Shown piece by piece: positions 13,093 to 24,370 of a stretch of DNA of 64,000 bases (position 1 is the first letter of the stretch; each line of letters opens with the position of its first letter). Under the pieces are notes generated by a model, which had not been told where the DNA came from, ran no database searches, and worked only from the letters and a program-made list of their open reading frames with translations. A program made the translations under genes and the position numbers. Source of the DNA: Ashinkailepas kermadecensis (lineage: Eukaryota; Arthropoda; Thecostraca; Neolepadidae); assembly GCA_034440615.1 (NCBI GenBank), contig JAOTOM010005138.1:544001-608000 (forward strand), read 5' to 3'.

Positions 13093-13582
13093 AATGGTAC
13101 ATTTATTTTTCCATGATTCATTTTTGCTAACAAAGTTGTTCGTGAACAAGGTTTACTCAACATTACGTGTTCACGTCTGCGAAAGTTAAATTCTTCCACA
13201 GCGATAGCCGTTTGGTGGTTAGCATCTCCTATCCCAGTATCAGCCCCGTGCACAGTGAAATCCGATCTCTTTGTTAGTGCACTAAATGAGCCTTGAAGCA
13301 GGACTAAGTGTCCTGGAATTAATTGAGGAAGGCTACACATGCACTTGGCGCGTACAGTGTGGGGATAATTTCATCAGACCCACGCTCGTTTTGAAAGTAA
13401 ATATCTTCCCACGCGTGTGAACATCGGGACTCAATATCGACGTCACGGTAGCAAAAGCAATGTCCATTTCCGTTACTCATGCGATCACACCTAGTTTTCG
13501 GGAGCCACTTCCGACAGTCTGCCCTATGGTACTGCATAGTGGTACAGTACTGTCGGTGCCGGCGCTCTGACAAGGGGCCCGC

Positions 13583-14470
13583 AGCGGTCTGGTGCCGATG
13601 CCGGTGCCGGTGCCGGTGCCCTGACAGGGAGCCCACAGTGGTCTGGTACCGGTGCCGGTGCCGGTGCCCTGACAGGGAGCCCACAGTGGTCTGGTACCGG
13701 TGCCGGTGCCGGTGCCGGTGCCCTGACAGGGAGCCCACAGTGGTCTGGTACCGGTGCCGGTGCCGGTGCCGGTGCCCTGACAGGGGGCCCACAGTGGTCT
13801 GGTACCGGTGCCGGTGCCGGTGCCGGTGCCCTGACAGGGAGCCCACAGTGGTCTGGTACCGGTGCCGGTGCCGGTGCCGGTGCCCTGACAGGGAGCCCAC
13901 AGTGGTCTGGTACCGGTGCCGGTGCCGGTGCCCTGACAGGGAGCCCACAGTGGTCTGGTACCGGTGCCGGTGCCGGTGCCCTGACAGGGAGCCCACAGTG
14001 GTCCGGTACCGGTGCCGGTGCCGGTGCCCTGACAGGGAGCCCACAGTGGTCTGGTACCGGTGCCGGTGCCGGTGCAGGTGCCGGTGCCCTGACAGGGGGC
14101 CCACAGTTGTCTGGTACCGGTGCCGGTGCCGGTGCCGGTGCCCAGACAGGGGGCCCGCAGTGGTCCGGTACCGGTGCCGGTGCCGGTGCCGGTGCCCTGA
14201 CAGGGGGCCCACAGTTGTCTGGTACCGGTACCGGTGCAGGTGCCGGTGCCCTGACAGGGGGCCCGCAGTGGTCCGGTACCGGTGCAGGTGCCGGTGCCCT
14301 GACAAGGGGCCCGCAGTGGTCCGGTACCGGTGCCGGTGCCGGTGCCCTGACAGGGAGCCCACAGTGGTCTGGTACCGGTGCCGGTGCCGGTGCAGGTGCC
14401 GGTGCCCTGACAGGGGCCCACAGTTGTCTGGTACCGGTGCCGATGCCGGTGCCGACGCCCTGACAGGGGC
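13583..14470. repeat. GGTGCC-nested minisatellite, about 18 copies
   Basis: Each unit has a 30-base core (from CTGACAGGG through GCCCACAGTGG to TCTGGTACC) followed by two to five copies of GGTGCC. Units are therefore about 42, 48, 54 or 60 bases, always a multiple of six. No stop codon occurs in most frames, which gives long open frames on both strands that are not genes. Variants of the core (GGGAGCCC versus GGGGGCCC, TGGTCTGG versus TTGTCTGG or TGGTCCGG) are distributed in blocks, suggesting local duplication of groups of units. Confidence 0.95.
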
Positions 14471-14479
14471 CCGCAGCGG

Positions 14480-15050
14480 TGCGGCGCCGTGCGGCGGCGG
14501 CGGCGGCTCGCCATCTTGCCTCCCGCCGGCGACATCCCTCGCGGTCTCTCCGACCGGAACCGGCAACACGCATTGCCCATTTTGTCGGCGGCCATCCGTC
14601 AGGCGGCGCTGAGAGCCACCGCTGCAGAGCGGCCCATCGCCATTGAGCGACCGGCGCCGACGACACCGCACCGCCGCCGCTAATGGCTTCAAATGGCGCA
14701 TCGCACCAGGGGCGCCGGCCGCGCGCGCTCCGCACGGACGCCGCCATCTTGGCCGCGCGGCGCCGTCGCGCCCGTCGTGACGTCATCCCGCGAGACCGGC
14801 GACGTGGTCTGCGCCGTGGCGGCGCCGTCGCGCGGTCCGGCGCTGGTCTCGGCGGCTGCACCGGCGGCAGTGTCGCCGCGTACCGCCGGCTGCTGGTCGC
14901 GGCCGTCGGCGATACAATCACCCAATTGCGGCGGACGCGGAGCGGGGCGGCGGTCTTTTTGCGCGGCGGCTCGTGTGCAAATGGCCGGCCGACTGTTGGC
15001 CGTCGGGCCGGCCAGCCGTCGAACAATGGGCCCGACGACCAAGTCGGCAG
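14480..15050. promoter_or_regulatory. GC-rich promoter-like block
   Basis: A CpG-rich segment starts directly after the minisatellite. It contains two YY1-like cores on the same strand (CGCCATCTTGCC at 14509-14520; GCCGCCATCTTGG at 14740-14752) and a perfect palindromic cAMP-response element, TGACGTCA, at 14778-14785. YY1 and CRE sites together in CpG-rich DNA are common at TATA-less animal promoters. It lies 3.1 kb upstream of the first recognised exon, so it could be a promoter or alternative promoter of that gene. No transcript evidence is available. Confidence 0.4.
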
Positions 15051-17572
15051 ACCAAATAATCATTGTATTCTGTGTCCCCGCCTTTTTGTACATAAATCAC
15101 AACATTATGTCACGCATTGTGCTGCGGCCGTGGCGCGTCCATTGAAGGGGTCGCCGCGCCCGATACACCCCCTGCTCCCCGCTGAGATACACGTGCTCAA
15201 CCACACTGCCGACCGCAGTACTGCCGCGATTATGCGATACCAGCGATCACAAAACGTCGCCAATGATATTGGTTGTCGGGCAGGCGTGGCAATTTCTGAA
15301 AATCGTTGCGGGGGAAGAGCAGAACATACATAAAGGCAATGAGAGGGCCGAATTCGATCGGTTATCCGCTTAGAGTGGCCATGTTAAATTTAAATTACTG
15401 GTGCCAAGCCAACATTGACGATGGGATGAAGATATCAGGCGAGCACTTCCACTTTTCGTGGCGAGCACTTTTCGCCGAGGATATCAGGCGAGCACTTCCA
15501 ATCGCTGGAGTGCTCAACACGCCATGCGCCAGCATTTTCAATACCTCAATGGATATTTTGTATATGCTTCTATGTACCATCGTGTGTACAGATGCCCATT
15601 ACATGAATGCAATGTATAGTAAAGGCTAGATAGAGCTACCTCTAGCGATCTATTAAACGAAAACACAGTGACGTATTGCTTCCAAATAACGCTTTCATCA
15701 CATTGTGTTTTGTTTACGCGAAAAATTGTGCAAACAATACATGTCTCGTTTACCGATTGTGCTCCAAATATGACAGAAGCTTGAATCAACTTCGCTGCCT
15801 GCTTAAGCAGGTGATCTGATTGCTTATGCTTAGTTCGTTGTGTTTGAAACCGATTCCTGTACGGTGAAAAAATAAACATCTCGAAAATAAATTTCAGTCA
15901 GCCTGCATGGCATCATAATTGAAAACGCGCTATTCATCTATCTGTGTCTTACGAAAGAATGCAGAGTGATAAAGACGAAGTCAGAAATCTGAAAGTGGCA
16001 ATATTTATAATATCCATTCTTTAGTAGGACCACATTGCACTTCACCACGAACTTTTATATGTGCGGTCATACAGCGAAAACAAAATGCATGCATCGCACA
16101 ACCGGTGAAAGGCACGCACCTTCACGACGTCTTTGATACATCTCACGTCATCAAGGCATGGCCGTTATGCACTAATTACTCCCGCAATACTGTGCCGCTT
16201 CACACAGGCGCCGTGCGGCGCAGCAGGCGTTCAGGCGCCGGCAGCGTCGACATCTATGAACTGCGCTGGTACTAACGTCCTCAGACGTTGCGTGAGGAGT
16301 GGCTCGGTCCAATCCATGTCTCTAGGACGAGGCACAACCGGAGCACATGTCAAGAGCATAGTCAAGCTGTCTTGCAGGAGAGAGGGTCGAAGGCAACAAT
16401 TCGGAGTTCGGGTGCAAGCGATCGAGTCGACAAGGAGCACGGACCTGAAATAATATGCCAGTAAAGGCATGTAAAACATAACGCAGATAGTTGCGAGTGA
16501 GCATATGAAAATCTGCCAATCCGTCTCTATGCCCGGAGATTAGAGAAGCGTTGCTCTTTTACCATCCTTGCTACCAGATGGGTGGAGGCTCCGAATCTCT
16601 TTAGCCGGTCAAGGTCTATTGTTCAAGGTTGCGGTTGTTCATACCTCATTGATTACGATCATCCACGCAATGCCAATTTTCATTGCTTATTATTTTAATT
16701 GAAGAAAAACGGAATGCCACAGCAGATGAATTGCACGTGCTCACGTGGCGGGAGAACCACATCATTTCCGGCGGAAACGCGCCCATAAAAACTTGAAATG
16801 TTATGATTAGTAAGTTTGTGGAAACCGCAGGTGCCATAGTAGGTCAATTGCGCGTGTGCACGTGGTTGGTATGACCGTGCCATGATTGCTCTACTTGGTT
16901 CGTGGCCATCATCCATTCCGGACTAATTTTTCCTGGCTCATATTTAATTCTATTTTATTTTCAGTAGATTCAATTTCGTGATGAGGATACTTCGTCATAT
17001 ATCAGCAATCAGCATGCAAACGTGGATCTAGCTGGTCAGATCGGAGGCTTTATACCACAATCATTTGAATGGTTTGCCTCATAGCTAAGAGACTGGAAAC
17101 ATGGTTGCACTCTGGCATGGCGTAATCAATGTATTATATCACGACAATAATTTTCATATGCAGCTTTACATAATCATTGCCCTGGACCAAGAGAAACCCT
17201 TGAAACTATTGAAACCCTTAAAAACAAACAAGGTCGAGTTTGAATTGGCCTCGTTTGAAAGACTGCATCCGCTTGCTGACTTTGCTCGCTCACTCACTCC
17301 GTCTGAACAAGTATCTGGCTACCATTATTCCCCTCCATACAGAAGGGGAGAGAACGAATCGACCACCAATCAGAAGCGTTTCAATGATCAGCATTACCCA
17401 CGCCTAAATGTGGTAACATACCAATGACAAAAACATGGCGTGTTTTAACCAGCAAAAGGAGGTTGGGCCTCACCCTCTCCGCCGGCACAGCGAGCCCTCT
17501 CGCCTCGTATTGGCACCGAGACGAACTCGACGGAAACGTCACCCGTGTCGACGGAAACGTCCTACCCGTGAC
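15051..17572. other. Unassigned non-coding DNA
   Basis: Mostly AT-leaning sequence with short open frames and no recognised domain. I searched here by eye for the missing first half of the PR domain and could not identify it. Confidence 0.4.
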
Positions 17573-18177
17573 CCTCGACCTATGCGGGACCCGCCTGACC
17601 GTCGTGGTGGTGGCCACACACCTCGACCTATGCGGGACCCGCCTGACCGTCATAGTGGTGGGTTGGGTTGGTTATTGGTTTTACGACACGTCGACCGTTC
17701 AGTCATGTAGCGTCGCCAATCTCACGCCGATTGGTCGCGGGTGATGACGTATCGGCAGGTGCCAGACATCGAACCCACAATCCTTCTGATTGTGCATACG
17801 AGCATCTTACCCGAGACCACTCGTCCCCGTCATAGTGGTGGCCACACGCCTCGACCTATGCGGGACCCTCCTGACCGTCGTGGTGGTGGCCACACACCTC
17901 GACCTATGCGGGACCCTCCTGACCGTCGTGGTGGTGGCCACACACCTCGACCTATGCGGGACCCTCCTGACCGTCGTGGTGGTGGCCACACACCTCGACC
18001 TATGCGGGACCCTCCAGACCGTCGTGATGGTGGCCACACGCCTCGACCTATGCGGGACCCTCCTGACCGTCGTGGTGGTGGCCACACGCCTCGACCTATG
18101 CGGGACCCTCCTGACCGTCGTGGTGGTGGCCACACGCCTCGACCTATGCGGGACCCTCCTGACCGTCACGGCGCCGG
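17573..18177. repeat. 48-bp minisatellite, split by a SINE
   Basis: Tandem 48-base units with landmarks GTCGTGGTGGTGGCCACAC, CCTCGACCTATGCGGGAC and CCTCCTGACC. About two units lie at 17573-17661 and about seven at 17827-18177, the two parts being separated by a SINE that duplicated part of a unit. The left units read CCCGCCTGACC and the right units CCCTCCTGACC. The last unit ends less than 10 bases before the splice acceptor of the PR-domain exon at 18184, so the array supplies the branch-point and pyrimidine region of that intron. Confidence 0.93.
17662..17826 (-). mobile_element. tRNA-Pro-like SINE inside the minisatellite
   Basis: Read on the minus strand it begins GGGGACGAGTGGTCT, has a B box near GGGTTCGATG, and ends with a body that finishes in CCAATAACCAACC. 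It is flanked by a perfect 15-bp TSD, CCGTCATAGTGGTGG, at 17647-17661 and 17827-17841. The TSD is part of the 48-bp minisatellite unit, so the SINE arrived after the array had formed. It is the same family as 24844-25005 and 25625-25782. Confidence 0.9.
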
Positions 18178-18183
18178 CCGCAG

Positions 18184-18312
18184 ATCGTGACGCCCGGCAC
18201 GGACATGAAGGGCTACCTGGACGGCAGCGAGTTCGGCAACTGGCTGCGCTTCGTCGCCTCCACGCCCGAGCCGACCCAGCAGAACGTCCAGCACATACTG
18301 CTCTTCGGATCG
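18184..18312 (+). CDS. ham: PRDM3/16 (hamlet-like) exon A: second half of PR domain
   Basis: This exon encodes 43 residues, IVTPGTDMKGYLDG then a segment with GNWLRFV, the hallmark NWxRFV block of PR/SET domains of the PRDM family. The acceptor is CCGGCCGCAG ending at 18183 and the donor is TCG|GTCAGT at 18313, phase 0. In the exon's frame TGA occurs at 18160-18162 in the upstream minisatellite, and no usable ATG lies between it and 18184, so the segment must be spliced to an upstream exon. PR domains of this family in vertebrates have been reported to act on histone H3K9, but whether this one is catalytic cannot be judged. The first half of the domain is missing from what I can see, so the gene is 5'-incomplete here. 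Codon use is strongly G/C-ending. Confidence 0.87.
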
Positions 18313-18989
18313 GTCAGTCTGTCGCCGGCTCGAGTCGACTCTGGAGTCCGGAGTCTGTCCGTTTGCGTGTGTCACCGATTGGGTTGGATTGGGTTGTGTC
18401 ACCGATTGGGCTGGAGCACCGTGGCCCAAACGAGGCTCGGGCGGCGCTTGGACCTTGGTGCACGCTTGGACCAAACACGGCTAGCCAATTTGCGAGATGT
18501 AAGACGGATTCGACAACACTATCAGCGGCGTTTGTCATGGCTTTGTTTTATGGTATGTGGAATAATCTCGTTGCCTATGCGTTTGCCTATCATTGGTCTG
18601 TGCATTGACATGCTTCGTGTATAGGGGATAATGGAGCACTTGCTATCGTAATCGTAATGTAATACATGTTAGACATATTAAAATCATAATCATAATATCA
18701 TCACACTTGCTAATTATCGGTCGATCTTGAATTACAATAGTATACATTTTTGTTGAATAATCCACCCACATGCACTCGATATTAGCACAGACGTGCTTAG
18801 TCACCCGATGTTCGGTTGGCGACGATGGAGCATTGGAAAATTGCCAAAGTGTCTGATTATCGAATGTGGAGCTAAGACGCTATGACATGACTTTTTTCGA
18901 ACTATTTAGTTAACTAGTCAGTTATTTGGGTTCTAATGCGCTTCAGCCAGACTTTTATAACTATTTGAGGCATGTCATTAACCTTTCAG

Positions 18990-19098
18990 ATTTACTACGA
19001 GACGATAGCGGACATCGAAGCGGGGACCGAGCTCCTACTGGCAAAGAAAGTTCCAATACTTTTCAACAAGCTGACCGATTCGGCCACGGACAATTCAG
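18990..19098 (+). CDS. ham: PRDM3/16 (hamlet-like) exon B: end of PR domain
   Basis: The acceptor is AACCTTTCAG ending at 18989; the donor is CAG|GTACGT at 19099, phase 1. The exon adds IYYETIADIEAGTELLL, which closely resembles the C-terminal strand of the vertebrate PRDM3/PRDM16 PR domain (Ile/Phe-Tyr-x3-x-Asp-Ile-x-Pro/Ala-Gly-Glu-Glu-Leu-Leu). It is followed by a short linker rich in Lys, Asp and Ser. The intron between exons A and B is only 677 bases, whereas the next intron is 16.4 kb. In vertebrates a first zinc finger follows soon after the PR domain. Here none is encoded before the acidic linker of exon C, although a phase-1 exon hidden in the large intron could supply one. Confidence 0.87.
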
Positions 19099-20985
19099 GT
19101 ACGTTTCGCACCACCATTGCAATTGACGTGCATAATGTTTGGCCGATTACAAACTAGTCGTCAACTTTAATATTTCTAATATTCTATTCAATGAGCTTTG
19201 GATCAATGAGATGCGTGTTTAGAAAGACAGCAACCTGAAATAGTATGGCATAATGGTCCGCGTCGAAAACAATGCAATGCAGGACACAGCGAAACGCCTC
19301 GAATAGGTCAAATCTAGCTCGCAGTGACTCGTACAGCGCGATAGCTGTGATAGCCATTTGGCGGCAGCGATTTAGTGCCGCTTCACAACCGACTCCAGGT
19401 CCATTACGCCCCGAGCATTGCCCGAGGCGCCAGGTGCTGTGTGACAGCCCACATTATCACTGCACTATCCAGCCGACTGTAAAGGCGGCATTGTTGCCGC
19501 TCACGGCCGCTCATCAGCGCGACCGCAGGTAATGGTCATCGGCGTGGTGAACTGAGTCGCCTCCGCACTGGCCGCCCACGTCGGCCGCAGTGACATTAAG
19601 CGACATTAGGCGTTCATTTGCGGCCGACGAGGGGAGTGCGCGGACACCGCCTCGGCGCTCGCGGCTCGATTACTGCCGCGGAGGCGCGCGCGGCGCCAAT
19701 CCGAACCACTTCATCATTGTCTGTCCAGTAATGGATTTATTGTCGCCGGCGCAATTCGGCGACAGATGATAACCGATTAAAATAAATCACGGCGGCACGC
19801 CTGTCGCCTGTCGCGCGCCGCGTCGCATACGTTGAAACCCCGGCCATAAATCAGGCAAAGTGATCTCTAGCGGCGCGGGCGTGACGGTCGCGACCGGCGG
19901 ATAATCGCGCAGCCGGCGGCAAATTATTACCTGCGAGACGAGCGGCCGGCAGCCCGCCAGATGTGTGTCACCGCGCACGGCCGCTCCTTTATCATTGCTT
20001 CTCGACGCATGTCGTGATGGACAGCAGAGCCTGGGGGTGGGGGTGGAGGGGGGGGTCGGTCGACTCTGACGCCCGTTAGCGGGGCAGGTGCGGTCGCGCC
20101 GCCCGGTGGCGGTCATTATCGGCGCGCGGCGAGCAACCCTTTGACGCCGACAATCGTGTCTGGACTGATTCGTCATCGAGCGGCCGTCACGGCGCGCCGT
20201 TTTTGCCGCCAATGGACTCGCGCGCTCAATGGGCCTTTCAGGAGCACGCGGCGCGCACCGGGTGTAGCATTACCGGCCGGATTTCAATTCGGTGACACCG
20301 GCCGAGGTGGCGAGGCCGACCGCAGAGGCGCGCGCCGCATCGACGCGGAGCGTGCTTCGGCCGACGTCACCGCGCCGACCTCTGCGGCTCGTGCGGTGAC
20401 GTCGGCCGGTGTCGATCCGGCCGCAGCCGCTCCCGCCGAGTGCGACATCGGCGGCCGCTCCCCCGGCGCGCCCGCCCCGTCCGGAAGTGCGGAGGAAACC
20501 AATAAAACACGCGACCGGCCGGCCGGACACGTCGGAAGCGGCGGCGGCGCCACCCGGGCGCGCCGCTCTAATCGGCGCGGGTAATCACGGCCAATATCGG
20601 CTTTTTTGGCGCGTCCAGCCGCGCGCCGCCGACGCTTCCCGCCGAAAGTGGCGAAAAAGCGCGCGGGATGCCGGCACGCACGGAAGCGCGTCGGGACGCC
20701 CGGCGCGGCCAGCTGTGCTCGGTTGCACGTGTGCCGGAACAGGATGCAGGGGTCCAAACAAGCGGACGGGTGTCGCGCGAGCCGCTCGCGCTCGTTAGCG
20801 GGGGCGAAAGTGGCATCAATATTTGGCTTGCTTGCCTCAGTCCGTGCTTCTGTCTCCCATCGTACGGAAGCGGTCCGGTGTCCGGTCGGCGTTTGGTGTG
20901 GATAGCATTTTCTGTTGACAGCCGCTGTGACGGTCGGATGGTGTACTCGAATTGAGATCGTAGGACAGTGTGTGTGGCGGCATAA
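19099..20985. other. Start of the large intron, with a GC-rich block at about 19540-20740
   Basis: After the exon B donor the DNA is AT-rich, then strongly CpG-rich from about 19540. Within the GC block are AT cores such as TAATGGATTTATTG (near 19730) and GATTAAAATAAATCA (near 19776). No exon was recognised. The pattern of homeodomain-like cores in GC-rich intronic DNA fits an enhancer, which is inference only. Confidence 0.4.
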
Positions 20986-20989
20986 CTCC

Positions 20990-21228
20990 ACACCCCGCTC
21001 TGGACGCTGCTCAGAACGACATTCCAGATGCTACTCTGGACGTTGCTCGACACCATGGTTCAGACTCCACTCCGGACGCTGCTCCATGCGATATTCCGGA
21101 CTCCACTCTGGGCGTTGCTCCATACCATATTCCAGACTCCAATCGGAACGCTGCGCCATACTATAGTCCGGACTCCATTCTGGACGCAGCGCCATGCCAT
21201 ATTCCAGACTTTAAATCCCGCGTCCGAC
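20990..21228. repeat. 36-bp minisatellite, about 6 copies
   Basis: Imperfect units of 36 bases with landmarks GACTCCACTC, GGACGCTGCTCCAT and ATATTCC. The unit is a multiple of three and open in two frames, which explains the open frames across 20970-21521. Confidence 0.85.
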
Positions 21229-22004
21229 TTCAACCCTACGCAAAACTTCAGTCAAGATCAGGGGTGTCACTTCCTATCTATCGACGGGTGCACACTGCAT
21301 ATGCACCCAAACTCACGTGGACTGCACCCACAAGTCATGCCTACTTTACGTGCACCCACACACCTGTCACGTGGACGCACAATGCTGCATTACAGGTTGT
21401 GTGCACTATTGCTATTTCCGCAGCTTTCGTATTTAGAACCGGAAGCAAATCAACGACTAAGCGATCTCTAGCATCTAAGCTAGACAGCCAAGCAGTACAA
21501 ATTATTGGATTACCGTGCTGATGTTGTAAACCTTTGGTCTCCTTCGTTGGGATGTCTATGCCGTTTGACACTAAATATCCCGGCACGTAGAGATGCTAGA
21601 TGCCACAGAAAATATACCCAGCTGAAGTGGTCCATAGCCGACAATTAATGGCAGAACCATGTGGATAAAATCCAGGCGGTGTCGGTGTACTACGAAAAAG
21701 ACTGTGTAGTGTGCACAATGCAACGAAGGGTGCAGTGCAGTGTACATAATTTTCAGAACATAGCATTCCTGCTCAAGATTCGACACTGAACCCCACACTC
21801 GGCCCCACCCCACACCGTCTAAAACCCCACCAAAGTCATCCCACTGCAGACCTCACCTCAGACCCCACTTCCGACCTCATTTCGTCCGGGCCTGACTCCA
21901 AATCTCACTCCTACCCCAGCTCCCGCCCTCACTCCAGACACCACCCCGACCCAACTCCAAAGTCACAGACACCGCCACCCGCCACCGACTGCCGGAAAAA
22001 TCGC

Positions 22005-22400
22005 GCCTCGCACGTCGAACTACCCCGGGAAAACCGCCACCTCTCCCGTCGAACCATCCCGAACAAACCGCATCTCTCCCGTCCAACCACCCCAGACAAG
22101 TCACACCTCTCCCGTCGAACCACCGCGGGAAAACCGCACCTCTCCTGTTGAATCACTACGACCAAATGACACCTCTCCCGTCGAACCACCCCGGGGAAAA
22201 CTGCACCTTTCCCGTCGAACCACCGCGGACAAATCACACCTCTCCTGTCGAACCACTCCGAACAAACCGCTCCTCTCCCGTCCAACCACCTCGGACAAGT
22301 CACACCTCTCCCGTCAAACCCCGTCGAACCCCCGACAAACCCACCTCCCCGTCCAACCACCCCAGACAAGTCACACCTCTGCCGTCGAACCGCCGCGGGC
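22005..22400. repeat. 33-bp minisatellite, about 12 copies
   Basis: Units of about 33 bases of the form CTCTCCCGTCGAACCACC followed by a variable GCGGGAAAACCGCA-like half. Copies are diverged. The unit length is a multiple of three, so both strands stay open without being coding. Confidence 0.88.
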
Positions 22401-22960
22401 AGATCACGCGCGCGCGCGGCCGCGTCCGACGCCGCCGGTAGAACACAAACACACCGGCCGGCTGACAGCCGCATAAAGAACAGGAAGCGCTCGCGTCGGC
22501 CGACACGTGCCCACCTTTGTGCCGGCGGCGGCGCGGCCGCCACCGCCGCCACGGTGACCGGTCGCAGCGCCCCGGGCGACAGATGGCACGCCGCCCGCCC
22601 GCCCCGCCCCCCGCCGGCCGAGCGCCGGAGGAATGCGCCGCGCGGCGAGCGCCCGCTTTTTGCGACGATACTGACGCGACCCGTGACGCCGAGCAGGCTT
22701 CATGGCAGCGGCCGACTGGGCCGCTGAGCACGGAGACACCCGAAAATGGATACTGAATGCTGGACCTGGATGGCATAAGCCTACACTAACGGTGGTGTTC
22801 GGCAGCTTGTTTGCTCGCTGTGTGGCTGAATCCACGGCGCTGGAAGCTTTCGGGGAATCCTCGAATTATTGGCCCATTTAGTCTTATTCGGCTTGAAGTG
22901 AATTTTTTTGTCGACTACAGGCAAGGACAAGGCTCACGTGAGTCATCTTTTATACTACAA
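22401..22960. other. GC-rich intronic block
   Basis: CpG-rich sequence to about 22720, then average composition. No splice-flanked coding segment or domain was recognised. Confidence 0.35.
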
Positions 22961-22962
22961 AA

Positions 22963-23140
22963 GGGTACATTTGAGCAGTTCGAAGGACTGAACCTCGCCA
23001 GACCCTGCCTATACTGACCGTCAAAGGGTACATTTGAGCAGTTCGAAGGACTGAACCTCGCCAGACCCTGCCTATACTGACCGTCGCCAGACCCTGCCTA
23101 TACTGAACCTCGCCAGACCCTGCCTATACTGACCGTCAAA
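22963..23140. repeat. 62-bp duplication with sub-repeats
   Basis: Two near-identical copies of a unit of about 62 bases (AAAGGGTACATTTGAGCAG through CCTGCCTATACTGACCGTC) are followed by two partial copies of its CGCCAGACCCTGCCTATACTG end. Confidence 0.9.
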
Positions 23141-23454
23141 GCGCGACCTGAATGGACCACCAGCAGCCCGATCCACTGATTCCAGACCGGTCCTGCCTGA
23201 ACCGACTTCCAACAGCCCGATCCACTGAACGCAGCCCAGCCCAGCCTGTGAAGTTTCTGAAGCCCCCAGTAGCTACAACGCTTCAAATCCACATCTTGCC
23301 ACGTGCAATCCCGCTTACTTTTCGACTTCTTATGCTATCAGCTTCCTCACACGACCTCCTTTAGAGTGTTTGCATTCTTCGGTTGAGGAACGGGATTTGT
23401 TGCGTCATGTCTTGCTCGCCTGCAACTTGGGATGGGTTTCGCGCTGCGATGCGT

Positions 23455-23535
23455 CATCGTCCGACCCGGTCAGCTCCGTTTGACCCGGTCAGCTCCGTCT
23501 GACCCGGTTAGTTCCGTCTGCTCTGGTCAGTTCCG
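23455..23535. repeat. Short tandem repeat GACCCGGTCAGCTCCGT
   Basis: Four units of about 18-19 bases, the last ones diverged. Confidence 0.8.
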
Positions 23536-23807
23536 TTGGCCAGTAATCAACATTGAATTTCTGATGCCTTGCGCTCGAGTCCAAGAACACATGTTCACAT
23601 TGAACACATGTTCAAGACGTGTTCAATTGATGCTTCTGGTGATGCACTGTGGTGAATGCATCGCGTCTGTGTACATTCTCAGGTTGCTCTAGTGCTTCAT
23701 GTACATTTTAATTTATTTACTACTATATAAAGACTGACAGTGACGTTCTCACTACTGAAATACACGATCCAATGATCGATTACAGTTCGCCTTTGCGATT
23801 TGCTCTC

Positions 23808-23890
23808 TTCAGTTCAGCAGTTCAGTTCAGCAGTTCAGCAGTTCAGCAGTTCAGCAGTTCAGTTCAGTTTGCTCTCTTCAGTTCAGCACC
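23808..23890. repeat. TTCAG/CAG-type short tandem repeat
   Basis: Units of TTCAGCAG and TTCAG repeated; a longer block containing TTTGCTCTCTTCAGTTCAG occurs on both sides (near 23797 and 23868). Confidence 0.85.
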
Positions 23891-24011
23891 CGCAACGACG
23901 TCTTGCGTCTGTGATATGTCACGCAGCGTCGGCAGAGAACGGACATTTTCTGAGGCTTTCATGAGCTAAGGCCAGACTGCTGAGCCCCGCAAAATCATGC
24001 ATTAATGATAC

Positions 24012-24370
24012 AAATACTACCCGACTAAAACAGCAGGAATAGAGAGGGCAGCCGAACACCACAGTTAACGACGGCGTTGCAATACCACCTGACTAAAACA
24101 GCAGGAACAGAGAGGGCACACAATCACCACCATTCACAACGGCGTAGCAATAATCACGTTGCTCCATAGGAATTGCATCACACTGGGATCAAAGCTATTT
24201 GCGACGAGACGGTGCTGCTGATCCCACCAATGCACGAGTCGTTCCGAGTCACGTAATGAACACTTCTCCAGAGCCGACCACAGCTAAACACTGAGCTACG
24301 AGTCACGTGATGAATACTTCTCCAGCCACCCCACAGCTGAAAACTGAGCCAGCAACCCGCAGTCACTCCA
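24012..24370. repeat. Two local tandem duplications
   Basis: A unit of about 67 bases (CGACTAAAACAGCAGGAA, AGAGAGGGCA, ACGGCGT) occurs twice at 24012-24152. A unit of about 58 bases (GAGTCACGT, AATGAACACTTCTCCAG, CTGAGC) occurs twice at about 24246-24356. Both pairs are imperfect. Confidence 0.75.

Noticed and set aside
13319..15026. Open frames of 370-500 codons on both strands
   Set aside because: They are produced by the GGTGCC-nested minisatellite, whose units are multiples of six bases; repeated Pro/Ala, Gly/Thr and Arg/Cys translations appear in different frames with no domain.
17741..18624. Coding sequence across the 48-bp repeats continuing into exon A
   Set aside because: The open frames over the array are not in the exon's frame; in that frame TGA occurs in the repeat at 18160-18162.
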